From the NCBI GenBank assembly GCA_035568375.1, contig DATMOG010000012.1:1-17259 (forward strand): a stretch of DNA of 17,259 nucleotides, given 5' to 3'. This DNA comes from JACDET01 sp035568375. Lineage in GTDB: Bacteria; Patescibacteriota; Microgenomatia; Levybacterales; UBA12049. Below, in pieces: positions 1 through 6,993 of this stretch. Within the stretch, counting starts at the first letter, position 1, and each line of letters starts with the position of its first letter. The notes below the pieces were generated by a model that saw only the letters and a list, made by a program, of their open reading frames with translations, was not told the origin of the DNA and made no database searches. A program made the position numbers and the translations under genes.

Positions 1-1257
1 AGTGCTTTTGGACAGAAAAGCTCAATTTCACAATATCAGACTACAATAGCGCAACGTCAAACTATTATTTCAAGTGTTTCAGAGAGTGGTAATATCAATG
101 CTAATTCACAAATTAATGTAACGTCACCCTCTACCGGAATCATTCAAGCAGTATATGTCAAGAATGGTGATACTGTGTATGTAGGAAAAAACTTATTTGA
201 AGTAAAAGCAACAGCAACTCCTCAAGAAAAGGCATTAGCATTTGCAAGTTATGAAAGTGCTCTGAGCAGTTATAATTCAGCAGTGCAAGCCAAGCAAACA
301 GCGCAAGCGACACTAGAGGCAGATCGGCAAGCAGTTATCGATGCACAAACAGGAGTAAATAATGAAACAAACTCGATGACACAATTACAGAAAGATAGTT
401 TGAATTCCAAATCAGTTAATGCTCATGAGACATTTACTGCCGATGAAACGAAATATAATAATGAAGATACTGCAATTGCTGCAGCAAATGCCAGCTTTAA
501 CTCAGCATCGTTAAGCTATCAGGCGACACAAGATTCTGTTGTCACAGCACCTACTTCTGGAACAGTCGCTAATTTATCAGTAAGGCAAGGAAACAGTGTG
601 ACTGCAGATAGTTCTTCGTCAAGTTCATCTAATAGTTCATCTAATGCAAGCTCAGGAACTTCATCTTCAGGGACAAGTAGCTCAAATTCGTCTTCACCAG
701 TTCTTGTCATTGGAGATTTCTCTCAACTTTCAGTTGTTGCACCAGTGAATGAAGTTGATATACCGAAAATAAAAATTGGACAAAACGCAACGATAACGCT
801 TGATGCATTCCCTAATAAAACATTTGTTGGGAAAGTTGAGAGTACTAATAATGTTGGTACCACCTCATCAAGTGTTGTAACATATAATGTGTATATTACT
901 CTTATTGCACCACCTTCAGATATTAAATCGGGTATGACTGCATCAGTAATGATTCAAACTGCCCGACATGATAACGTTATTACGATTCCAACCTCATCTG
1001 TTCAGACCGCAAATGGTTTATCATCTGTCAGAGTAATCAAAAACGGAATAGTTTCAATTGTTTCGGTAACAACAGGAATTTCAGATGATACAAATACAGA
1101 AATTACATCAGGTATTAATGAAGGAGATAGTGTTATTACCGGAACCACTTCTTCAACCAGTAGCTCCTCCACAGCAGCTTCTCCATTTAGTAGTTTCGGG
1201 CGTGGTGGAGGAGGCGGTGCAGTTTTTAGAACTGGTAGAAGCGGCACTGGTGGTTAA
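1..1257 (+). CDS. MacA/HlyD-family periplasmic adaptor subunit, 5' end outside window
   Basis: The reading frame is open from base 1, so the true start and any N-terminal membrane anchor lie upstream; 418 codons are visible. In window codons: first lipoyl half-motif at about 40-67 (SPSTGIIQAVYVKNGDTV), a long helical hairpin at about 68-175, second lipoyl half at about 177-200 (APTSGTVANLSVRQG), a Ser-rich linker at 203-234, then the beta-barrel (VIGDFSQLSVVAPVNEVD) and a membrane-proximal domain. The tail is Gly-rich. In this family the adaptor links a MacB-type inner-membrane ABC transporter to envelope partners and helps drive export. The next two genes encode that transporter, with a 25 bp gap, so one operon is likely. 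The substrate cannot be read from the sequence. The linker is a low-complexity insertion and is not typical of proteobacterial MacA. Confidence 0.92.
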   Translation, partial: SAFGQKSSISQYQTTIAQRQTIISSVSESGNINANSQINVTSPSTGIIQAVYVKNGDTVYVGKNLFEVKATATPQEKALAFASYESALSSYNSAVQAKQTAQATLEADRQAVIDAQTGVNNETNSMTQLQKDSLNSKSVNAHETFTADETKYNNEDTAIAAANASFNSASLSYQATQDSVVTAPTSGTVANLSVRQGNSVTADSSSSSSSNSSSNASSGTSSSGTSSSNSSSPVLVIGDFSQLSVVAPVNEVDIPKIKIGQNATITLDAFPNKTFVGKVESTNNVGTTSSSVVTYNVYITLIAPPSDIKSGMTASVMIQTARHDNVITIPTSSVQTANGLSSVRVIKNGIVSIVSVTTGISDDTNTEITSGINEGDSVITGTTSSTSSSSTAASPFSSFGRGGGGGAVFRTGRSGTGG

Positions 1258-1282
1258 TCAAAAGGTAATAGAAAAATGAACA

Positions 1283-1987
1283 ATGAATATTATTCAAGTA
1301 TCACATCTTTCAAAAATTTATAATACTGCTGCGGGTGAGACGATCGCTCTTAATGATGTTTCATTTTCAATCAAAAAAGGCGAATTCGTTGCAATTATGG
1401 GTCCTTCAGGAAGCGGAAAGTCAACGCTCATGCATCTTCTCGGATGCTTAGATTCACCAACAAGTGGAATGTATATTCTTGATGGGGAAAATGTTGAGAA
1501 TTTGACAGAAGATGATTTAGCAGATATCCGTAATAGGAAAATTGGATTTGTCTTTCAGGCATTTAATTTATTGCCTAGGACAACAGTGTTACAAAACGTT
1601 ATGTTACCCATGCGTTATGCAGGCTTTCCTGATGAAAAGCGGCGAGAACGAGCAATCCATTATCTGCAAATGGTAGGGTTGGGAGAAAGGCTTGATCATA
1701 CCTCGAATCAAATTTCAGGTGGTCAGCAGCAACGCGTTGCAATTGCGCGAGCACTTACTATGGATCCCGCTCTGCTTCTTGCTGATGAGCCAACTGGTAA
1801 TATAGCTACCGTGCAAGCAGAAGAAGTGATGGCAATTTTTCATGATATCAATGAAAAAGGACATACTGTTGTGATGATTACTCATGAGCCTGATATAGCT
1901 CATCATGCAAAACGGATCATTACGATCCGTGACGGGAAGATTGTGAGTGATGAGCAAAATAGAAGACAATTAAAAATTAAGAGGTAA
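1283..1987 (+). CDS. MacB/LolD-type ABC exporter ATP-binding protein
   Basis: The 234-residue protein is a full-length nucleotide-binding subunit of the MacB/LolD/FtsE class. It has Walker A GPSGSGKS (40-47), a Q-loop glutamine (92), signature ISGGQ (144-148), Walker B LLLADEP (164-170, catalytic Glu169) and an H-loop histidine (201, in THEPD). It would hydrolyse ATP to drive the permease encoded 7 bp downstream. In most bacteria MacB fuses the two domains; here they are separate genes. One residue is odd: after Walker B the D-loop reads TGNIAT where this family normally has TGNLDS or TGNLDT, so the D-loop aspartate is missing. No good Shine-Dalgarno sequence precedes the ATG, which is the first in-frame start giving the normal N-terminus (IIQVSHLSKIY). 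Confidence 0.95.
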   Translation: MNIIQVSHLSKIYNTAAGETIALNDVSFSIKKGEFVAIMGPSGSGKSTLMHLLGCLDSPTSGMYILDGENVENLTEDDLADIRNRKIGFVFQAFNLLPRTTVLQNVMLPMRYAGFPDEKRRERAIHYLQMVGLGERLDHTSNQISGGQQQRVAIARALTMDPALLLADEPTGNIATVQAEEVMAIFHDINEKGHTVVMITHEPDIAHHAKRIITIRDGKIVSDEQNRRQLKIKR

Positions 1988-1994
1988 ATTGTCT

Positions 1995-3215
1995 ATGGAT
2001 AAAGAAACAGTATTTGAAAGTTTAAGAACACTTACAGTTAACAAAATGCGGACAGGTTTGGCAATGTTGGGAATTGTCATTGGTATCGGTAGTGTTATTG
2101 CGCTTGTCTCTCTTGGACAGGCAACACAACAATCAGTGCAAAATTCAATTCAATCATTAGGCGCAAATCTTTTGACAGTAATACCTGGTTCGCAAAATAG
2201 CGGCGCCGTTCGTGGTGCAGCAGGAGGAGCAACGACCCTGACCAATAATGATGCAAAAGCAATCCAGACATCTTCTATTATTACTACAGTCCAAAGCGTA
2301 TCACCTGAAGTACAAAGTCGAACACAAGTTACCGCAGGAGCAAATAACACTAATATTCAGATTGTTGGATCAACTCCAGCATATGCGATAGTTCATACAG
2401 TTACGATGCAGGTAGGCTCATTTATTTCTGACCAAGACAATCTTGGTGAAACGAAAGTGGTGGTACTGGGGCCAACAGCGGCCTCAAATTTATTTCCTAA
2501 CAATTCGAATCCTGTTGGGCAGTCTGTCCGTATTAAGGGAATTGCTTTTCGGGTTATCGGGATTACTATTTCAAAAGGCGGAACAGGATTTAGTAACCAG
2601 GATAATCTAGCCTTTATCCCATTAAACACGGCACAGTTGCAGGTGTTTGGGCAAACGTATCTCAGCTCTATTAGTTTAGCAGCAAAAAGTCCAGATGTTA
2701 TGACAGAGGCAGAAAATCAAGTTGGATATTTGTTGCTCAGCAGACATAAATTATCAGATCCAACTCAAGCTGATTTTTCTATTTTTTCCCAGCAGGATAT
2801 TTTGACTGCAGCTTCATCAGCAACTGGGACGTTCACAACCTTACTTTCTGGTATCGCTGCGATTTCTTTACTTGTTGGTGGTATTGGTATTATGAATATC
2901 ATGCTTGTGACTGTTACTGAACGGACGAGAGAAATTGGTTTACGAAAAGCTCTTGGAGCGAAGAAAAAAACGATTATTACACAATTCCTTACAGAATCAA
3001 TTATTTTGACCTTTACTGGAGGAATGGTTGGGATTATTTTAGGTATCGTTCTTTCTTTTATTATTTCCACGATTGCTAACATGGCATTTGTCATTTCTCC
3101 AAGTTCTGTGCTATTAGCGTTTGTTGTTTCAGCAGGAATTGGTGTACTTTTTGGCTGGTATCCAGCACGAAAAGCAGCAAGCCTTGAGCCAATCGAAGCG
3201 TTACGTTATGAATAA
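1995..3215 (+). CDS. MacB-type ABC exporter permease (MacB_PCD/FtsX domains)
   Basis: The 406-residue membrane protein has the MacB layout. One N-terminal transmembrane helix follows a short cytoplasmic segment (GLAMLGIVIGIGSVIALVS). A large extracytoplasmic domain comes next, then three C-terminal helices with the FtsX-family cytoplasmic loop TERTREIGLRKALGA. The end, PARKAASLEPIEALRYE, is the usual MacB C-terminus. It forms the membrane part of the exporter with the upstream ATPase and adaptor. I chose ATG at 1995 over an in-frame TTG at 1989: an AAGAGG Shine-Dalgarno at 1979-1984 lies 10 bases from the ATG but only 4 from the TTG. The extracytoplasmic part contains Ala/Gly-rich low-complexity stretches, like the adaptor. 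Confidence 0.94.
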   Translation: MDKETVFESLRTLTVNKMRTGLAMLGIVIGIGSVIALVSLGQATQQSVQNSIQSLGANLLTVIPGSQNSGAVRGAAGGATTLTNNDAKAIQTSSIITTVQSVSPEVQSRTQVTAGANNTNIQIVGSTPAYAIVHTVTMQVGSFISDQDNLGETKVVVLGPTAASNLFPNNSNPVGQSVRIKGIAFRVIGITISKGGTGFSNQDNLAFIPLNTAQLQVFGQTYLSSISLAAKSPDVMTEAENQVGYLLLSRHKLSDPTQADFSIFSQQDILTAASSATGTFTTLLSGIAAISLLVGGIGIMNIMLVTVTERTREIGLRKALGAKKKTIITQFLTESIILTFTGGMVGIILGIVLSFIISTIANMAFVISPSSVLLAFVVSAGIGVLFGWYPARKAASLEPIEALRYE

Positions 3216-3234
3216 GAGAGGTATTTTTATGAGA

Positions 3235-3241
3235 GGAGGTG
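3235..3241 (+). promoter_or_regulatory. Shine-Dalgarno site deciding the start of the DUF5666-like gene
   Basis: GGAGGTG lies 6 bases before ATG 3248. An in-frame GTG at 3239 would overlap this site and is therefore unlikely to be the start. It is one of the few strong ribosome-binding sites in the window. Confidence 0.8.
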
Positions 3242-3247
3242 AGAAGC

Positions 3248-3664
3248 ATGAAACCAATTAAATTAATGTATGTAGTGATATTAGTAATCGTTTTTGCTGC
3301 TGCAGGATTCTACGGTGGTATGATGTATCAAAAGACGAAACTTGCGGGGGTAGCAATTGGTCGTTTTGGTGGAGCTGGTAGAGGGTTAGGAAGTGCTTCC
3401 GGTATGATCCCTGTTAGAGGTCAGATCGTTGGCCAGGAAGTTGGTAGTATTACTCTGAAATTACAAGATGGCAGCAGTAAAATTATTAATCTTACCGCTC
3501 AAACTCGAATTAACAAAGCAACAACCGGTTCTGTTTCAGATCTAAAATCAGGAATCAATATAACGGCACTCGGTGTTACCAATTCCGACGGAAGCGTTAC
3601 AGCAGATAACGTAACAATCGGTAATGGTCTGTTTCGATTTCGAGGTCCAACAGTATCACAGTAA
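3248..3664 (+). CDS. Membrane-anchored DUF5666-like protein in MacAB operon
   Basis: The 138-residue protein starts with a short basic stretch and one hydrophobic helix (LMYVVILVIVFAAAGFYGG), which would anchor it with the rest outside the membrane. A Gly-rich spacer leads to a small beta-rich domain: IPVRGQIVGQEVGSITLKLQ, then DGSSKIINLTAQTRI, then LKSGINITALGV and GSVTADNVTIG. This alternation resembles the DUF5666 family, which often sits beside exporter or adaptor genes. It follows the permease by 32 bp and precedes a terminator, so it is the last gene of the exporter operon and may be an accessory envelope component. The biochemical role is unknown, and the family assignment rests on pattern only. 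Confidence 0.8.
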   Translation: MKPIKLMYVVILVIVFAAAGFYGGMMYQKTKLAGVAIGRFGGAGRGLGSASGMIPVRGQIVGQEVGSITLKLQDGSSKIINLTAQTRINKATTGSVSDLKSGINITALGVTNSDGSVTADNVTIGNGLFRFRGPTVSQ

Positions 3665-3690
3665 AACGGTGTATTGATAAAATGATCAGT

Positions 3691-3724
3691 AATAAACTCT
3701 CCATTAAAGGAGAGTTTATTATTT
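3691..3724 (+). terminator. Intrinsic terminator, shared 3' region of convergent genes
   Basis: A perfect 12 bp stem (AATAAACTCTCC at 3691-3702 and its complement at 3709-3720) encloses a 6-base loop, followed by a T-rich ATTTT. It ends the exporter operon. The right arm contains the stop codon of the convergent acyltransferase gene; on that strand the T-tract is poor, so termination is best supported for the + strand. Confidence 0.88.
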
Positions 3725-4771
3725 TAAGAACGAAACGAAATGAAGAGTAGCTTTGAGTTTAATAACAAGCATCCTGCTAAATAGGATAATACTTATGATA
3801 CTTCCAGCATAGAATGTTGGCATAATAAATTTCATGTTATTAAGGAAATCTTTTGTTACCATAGAGCTAATAAAGTTTGTTAAATCAGTAAAAAGAACAT
3901 TATGCCATGCAAACAAGATCATAGAATGTCTACCGATATATTCAAGTAATCCATTTTTAGCAATAACTCGACTCATTGCAATGATCCCGATAATCCCTCC
4001 AAAAGAACCTAGGTAGAAAAGGAAAATATTAGAGAGCTGATTGACACGGAGATCAACTTTTTCACCAGAGATATAATAATTGATGTTTGCAATCAATATG
4101 GTAAAAAGTAAGGCAACAATTGCCACCCATGTTTTTTGTTGAATAATTAGCTTAAATTTTTGTTGGTATATCCTTAGTAAATAACCTGCTCCAAAGAAGG
4201 TAAGTCCTGTTAATGCAATTTCAAAACCAAATGGCAATTTGAGCCATGGTATAAAGAAAGAAAGCAGATAACCACTTACAGCGCTGGTTAAGAGGACAAT
4301 TAATAATTGTTTTGTTTGTGTTATTTTTCTGGTTATTGCTGCAAAGGTAAGTTTAGTAATGAAAAGACAAGGTAGAAACCATAAAACGACATTATATCCA
4401 AGCATGCCATCTCTGCCGCTTCCATAGAAAATGCCGAATAATTGGTAAGTGATACCTCCTAAACTGATATCTCCGGCTGTCTGCGAAATTAAGGTAAAAC
4501 CGTATGTCAATGTTGCAAATATATAGTATGGAATGAGTAATTGTTTACCATATTTGTATGTTATCAAAGCAAGTGATTTTGTTCCTGTGGGTTTAAATAC
4601 CAAACCTGAAATAAAGAAGAAAAGCGGCATATGAAAGGCGAAAATGAGATAATTGTTTTTATTAGACACAAAAAAGTGACCATAGAGGACAAGAATAATG
4701 GCAAGACCTCTACAAACATCTATCCAGTGAATTCGTTTTGTAAGTGTCTGTTCATTTTTTTCTATTTTCAT
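3719..4771 (-). CDS. Acyltransferase family 3 membrane protein
   Basis: The 350-residue polytopic membrane protein has the hallmarks of acyltransferase family 3 (OatA/WecH/NodX type). The N-terminal HWIDVCRGLAIILVLYGH carries the conserved Asp18-Arg21 and His32, and FAFHMPLFFFISGLVF (44-59) follows. About ten hydrophobic helices fill the rest, with GRHSMILFAWHNVLF near the end. Such proteins move acyl groups from cytoplasmic donors to envelope sugars, lipids or peptidoglycan; the acceptor here is unknown. No fused extracytoplasmic SGNH domain is present. ATG 4771 is preferred over an in-frame TTG at 4780 because the TTG lies only 3 bases from the predicted transcription start. The gene is convergent with the exporter operon and divergent from the phosphoribosyltransferase. 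Confidence 0.9.
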   Translation of the reverse strand: MKIEKNEQTLTKRIHWIDVCRGLAIILVLYGHFFVSNKNNYLIFAFHMPLFFFISGLVFKPTGTKSLALITYKYGKQLLIPYYIFATLTYGFTLISQTAGDISLGGITYQLFGIFYGSGRDGMLGYNVVLWFLPCLFITKLTFAAITRKITQTKQLLIVLLTSAVSGYLLSFFIPWLKLPFGFEIALTGLTFFGAGYLLRIYQQKFKLIIQQKTWVAIVALLFTILIANINYYISGEKVDLRVNQLSNIFLFYLGSFGGIIGIIAMSRVIAKNGLLEYIGRHSMILFAWHNVLFTDLTNFISSMVTKDFLNNMKFIMPTFYAGSIISIILFSRMLVIKLKATLHFVSFLK

Positions 4772-4789
4772 GCTATTCAATAAAATCTT

Positions 4790-4818
4790 ATGATAGCAAA
4801 TGATTTTTCATGTGACAA
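4790..4818 (-). promoter_or_regulatory. Sigma-70-like promoter of the acyltransferase gene
   Basis: On the minus strand TTGTCA (4818-4813) and TATCAT (4795-4790) are separated by 17 bp, each matching the consensus at 5 of 6 bases. Transcription would start near 4783, giving a 12-base leader to ATG 4771. One arm of an inverted repeat overlaps the -10 box. Confidence 0.65.
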
Positions 4819-4836
4819 TATATCGTATGCTATCAT
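4790..4836. repeat. Inverted repeat flanking a promoter, possible operator
   Basis: ATGATAGCA (4790-4798) and its exact complement TGCTATCAT (4828-4836) bracket the acyltransferase promoter. A third related copy, ATAGCATA, lies at 4857-4864. The arms are 29 bp apart, so they look more like paired protein sites than an RNA hairpin. No regulator is identified. Confidence 0.4.
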
Positions 4837-4950
4837 TATGTCTATGCATTTTAAGTATAGCATAGGAGGCTTTATAAGGGGCTTATACGGCAAATAATTC
4901 TTAATATATTCTTACATTATATTTATCATTTTCGTTTATGCGAAGAGTAT

Positions 4951-4956
4951 TATACA
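4951..4956 (+). promoter_or_regulatory. Candidate -10 box for a leaderless phosphoribosyltransferase mRNA
   Basis: TATACA ends 6 bases before ATG 4963, so initiation 7 bases downstream would fall on the A of the start codon. No good -35 is seen and no Shine-Dalgarno precedes the ATG. Confidence 0.4.
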
Positions 4957-4962
4957 GTTACT

Positions 4963-5649
4963 ATGTTTGATAATAGAATTGATGCAGGAAGACAACTTGT
5001 AAAAAAAGTATTATTTTGTAAAGGAAATAATTTGATGGTAATTGCTATGCCTCGAGGAGGAATTGTTGTAGGTTTTCCTATTGCTAAAGCGCTTAATGTT
5101 CCTTTAGGAGTAGTTATTGATTACAAAATTGGTGCTCCACAAAATTTCAAGCTCGGAATAGTCACGATTGCTGAGCATGGTGCAGTATTTTTGGATAAAG
5201 AACTGATCGAGCATTTGGGTATTTCTCAGAGTACATTACGATTGGTTGAAGAGCATGACAGAGAGTTAAAGAGAAGTAAACAATTATATAGGCAAGGTGA
5301 ATCTCTTCCGCTATTAACAAATAAGACAATTATTCTTGTTGATGATGGTCTCGAAACAGGAACATCTGCACGAGCAGCATTAGTAGCAATAAAAAAACGT
5401 CATCCAAAGAAAATTATTTTTGCTGTTCCTATTTGTTCAGAGGAGGTCGCTCGAACAATAAGTTCACTAGTAGATACTGTTATTTGTTTACAATCAGTTA
5501 AGTATCTTGAGGCGATTGGAAAATATTATAAGGATTTTCGGCAAGTTAGTGATAATGAAGTAATAACTTTGTTACAGAAGAGCAAAGAAAAATTTTTTGT
5601 AATGAACCCTCAGGGTGAGGATAGTTTTAATCATAAAATTGTGTGGTAA
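4963..5649 (+). CDS. Phosphoribosyltransferase family protein
   Basis: The 228-residue protein matches stand-alone type I phosphoribosyltransferases over its length: RIDAGRQL (5-12), AMPRGGIVVGFPIAKAL (28-44), KIGAPQNFKLGIVTIAEHG (55-73), the PRPP loop ILVDDGLETGTSA (124-136), and a C-terminal AIGKYYKDFRQVSDNEVITLL. Members bind 5-phosphoribosyl-1-pyrophosphate in the cytoplasm; the base or other acceptor is usually unknown. The PRPP loop keeps both aspartates but has Glu131 where Ala is usual (DDGxATG), which is conservative in position but not in chemistry. No ribosome-binding site precedes the ATG; a -10-like TATACA 6 bases upstream suggests a leaderless mRNA. The last 20 residues or so go beyond the usual family end. 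Confidence 0.9.
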   Translation: MFDNRIDAGRQLVKKVLFCKGNNLMVIAMPRGGIVVGFPIAKALNVPLGVVIDYKIGAPQNFKLGIVTIAEHGAVFLDKELIEHLGISQSTLRLVEEHDRELKRSKQLYRQGESLPLLTNKTIILVDDGLETGTSARAALVAIKKRHPKKIIFAVPICSEEVARTISSLVDTVICLQSVKYLEAIGKYYKDFRQVSDNEVITLLQKSKEKFFVMNPQGEDSFNHKIVW

Positions 5650-5785
5650 TATTTTATTTTTTGCCTGATATTTTTTTGGGATTTGGGGATCGCGTATCAT
5701 TGAATTGATTATTTTGAGAATATATATCAGAGAAGTCACAAGCAGATCATTGCGGAAGTTTTAATGTTTTTGATAAGCTAGAAGC

Positions 5786-6364
5786 ATGCTTCACAAAAAG
5801 GCTCTATTTTATGAATATCTTACAATAGCATGGAATGTGTTGGAGGGGCTTATTTGTGTTACGATAGGATTACTATCAGGTTCGATTGCACTTTTTGCTT
5901 ATGGTCTTGAATCTGGGATTGAAGTTTTTTCCTCTTCAGTTGTCGTTTGGGATTTAAACGGGAAGGGCAAAGGGAGGACGCAGGTTGCCTTAAAACTTAT
6001 TAGTTTTGCTTATCTTATCGTTTCGTTGTATATTTTTATTGATGCTTCATTGAGTTTAATTGCACATCATCATCCGCAAAAATCGCTTCTTGGTATCATA
6101 TTTATTATTTTAACGGTTATTATAATGGTGGCATTAGGTCTTATAAAGAAACGTATCGGGACAAAAATGAGAAGTAGAACAGTTCTTGCGGATGCTAAGT
6201 TTACTTTAATCGATGGCGCCCTTGCGGGAGCAGTTCTTGTAGGGCTTGTCTTGAATGCATTATTTGGCTGGTGGTGGGTAGATGAAGTAATGGCACTAAT
6301 TCTTGCAGGAGTTGCCTTTCGAGAAGGATATACTAATTTGTGTAGTAGTTATGAAATTTTATAA
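5786..6364 (+). CDS. CDF-like cation transporter (TMEM163-type)
   Basis: The 192-residue protein has about five or six transmembrane helices and resembles the short cation-diffusion-facilitator branch. EYLTIAWNVLEG opens the first helix, GSIALFAYGLESGIEVFSS carries the acidic residues of the second, SRTVLADAKFTLIDG lies before the fifth, and NALFGWWWVDEVMALILAG ends the core. CDF proteins exchange divalent metals (often zinc) for protons across the inner membrane. The family usually shows GLDS in helix 2 and an ADA.QT-like motif in helix 5; here they are GLES and ADAKFT, so the metal site may be altered. There is no long C-terminal cytoplasmic domain. The metal is not determinable. A weak -10-like TAAGCT lies 6 bases before the ATG. 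Confidence 0.85.
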   Translation: MLHKKALFYEYLTIAWNVLEGLICVTIGLLSGSIALFAYGLESGIEVFSSSVVVWDLNGKGKGRTQVALKLISFAYLIVSLYIFIDASLSLIAHHHPQKSLLGIIFIILTVIIMVALGLIKKRIGTKMRSRTVLADAKFTLIDGALAGAVLVGLVLNALFGWWWVDEVMALILAGVAFREGYTNLCSSYEIL

Positions 6365-6369
6365 AAGAG

Positions 6370-6569
6370 TTGCCAGTCTATTTGTTTCATACTTCAAAGG
6401 AGTGGACAGAGTGGCTACATGAAAATCATGATAAGGTTCCGGCAATTTTGATGAAGTTTGTTAAAAAGAATAGTGGTATGACATTGATAAAGTTACGATG
6501 AATCATTGCCGATAGCGCTAAATTATGGCTGGATATGGGGATGATTTGAAAGAGTTTCTTTCTGTTTAG
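6370..6569 (+). pseudogene. N-terminal remnant of a YdeI/OmdA-family protein
   Basis: Three short stretches in successive frames read together as the start of a bacteriocin-protection YdeI/OmpD-associated (OmdA) family protein. Frame 1 (6370-6492) gives PVYLFHTSKEWTEWLHENHD then LMKFVKKNSGMTLIK. Frame 2 (6494-6541) gives YDESLPIALNYGWIWG. Frame 3 (6540-6566) gives DDLKEFLSV, then a stop. Family members read roughly F.t..EW..WL..nH, then WLK.aKK.SG...tYdEal..ALcfGWIDG, so the order and spacing fit. The aspartate of GWID is Trp here. Two frameshifts mean it cannot be translated as one protein. The rest of the gene appears to resume at about 7551. The match is from memory of the family, not a search. 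Confidence 0.75.
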
Positions 6570-6578
6570 AGCTTTAAT

Positions 6579-6607
6579 TTGACAAAAGTTGATTCTCCAA
6601 TTATACT
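6579..6607 (+). promoter_or_regulatory. Sigma-70 promoter of the ArsR-YCII operon
   Basis: TTGACA (6579-6584) and TATACT (6602-6607) are separated by 17 bp, a near-consensus housekeeping promoter. Transcription would start near 6614, giving a leader of about 14 bases to ATG 6628. This also shows that the in-frame TTG at 6589 lies inside the promoter and is not the start. Confidence 0.85.
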
Positions 6608-6622
6608 TAACTCAAAAGTTAA
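6607..6622. promoter_or_regulatory. Palindromic operator candidate of the ArsR regulator
   Basis: TTAACT-CAAA-AGTTAA is a perfect inverted repeat (6 bp arms, 4-base spacer) that begins on the last base of the -10 box and covers the predicted transcription start. CAAAAGTT also occurs twice, at 6583-6590 and 6613-6620, exactly 30 bp apart. Both fit ArsR-family autorepression. Confidence 0.6.
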
Positions 6623-6627
6623 CTATA

Positions 6628-6993
6628 ATGACGAAGAATCATATTTCTCATAACTTAAACAAGATTTTTGAAGCGCTTGCCAATGAACACCGAAGGGAAA
6701 TCATCTATATGTTGGGGTTACAACCACACTCAATAAATCAGCTTGCTGATATGAGAAGCCTTTCTCTTCCTGCAATTCATAAACATATAAAGATACTGAA
6801 AACAGCGGAGTTAGTAATAGAGAAAAAAATTGGACGGACTCACTTTCTTACGCTTAACAGAAAATCATTATTTTCTCTTCAAGATTGGCTGATGCAATAC
6901 CACGCCTATTGGGGCAACAGTAATGAAACGCTTGAAAACTATGCAAAATATTTAACTCAGAAAAAATCGACGAAAGGGGGTGAAAAAGTATGA
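6628..6993 (+). CDS. ArsR-family winged-helix transcriptional regulator
   Basis: The 121-residue protein is a compact helix-turn-helix regulator of the ArsR superfamily. It has LNKIFEALANEHRREIIYML (a typical first helix pair), SINQLADMRSLSLPAIHKHIKIL (recognition helix with the S.PAI.KH.K.L pattern) and EKKIGRTHFLTLN as the wing. It ends with QDWLMQYHAYWGNSNETLENYAKYL, the tail seen in the SdpR/Rv2034-like group that often neighbours AHSA1 or YCII-type genes. No cysteine metal site is visible. The stop overlaps the next start (ATGA), so the two genes are translationally coupled. Repression of its own promoter through the palindrome at 6607-6622 is likely. ATG 6628 is the only sensible start because the upstream TTG lies in the promoter. 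Confidence 0.92.
   Translation: MTKNHISHNLNKIFEALANEHRREIIYMLGLQPHSINQLADMRSLSLPAIHKHIKILKTAELVIEKKIGRTHFLTLNRKSLFSLQDWLMQYHAYWGNSNETLENYAKYLTQKKSTKGGEKV
6973..6982 (+). promoter_or_regulatory. Strong Shine-Dalgarno for the YCII-related gene
   Basis: AAAGGGGGTG lies 7 bases before ATG 6990, inside the end of the ArsR gene. Most starts in the window lack such a site, so high translation of the second cistron is plausible. Confidence 0.7.

Noticed and set aside
1989..1994. TTG start for the MacB-type permease, adding two residues
   Set aside because: The AAGAGG site is only 4 bases from the TTG but 10 from ATG 1995, which gives the normal N-terminus.
2765..3094. 109-codon minus-strand ORF inside the MacB-type permease gene
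   Set aside because: Shadow of a conserved membrane domain; no family resemblance.
3229..3261. Ten-codon ORF overlapping the Shine-Dalgarno of the DUF5666-like gene
   Set aside because: No ribosome site of its own, very short, and out of frame with the gene. A leader peptide role cannot be supported.
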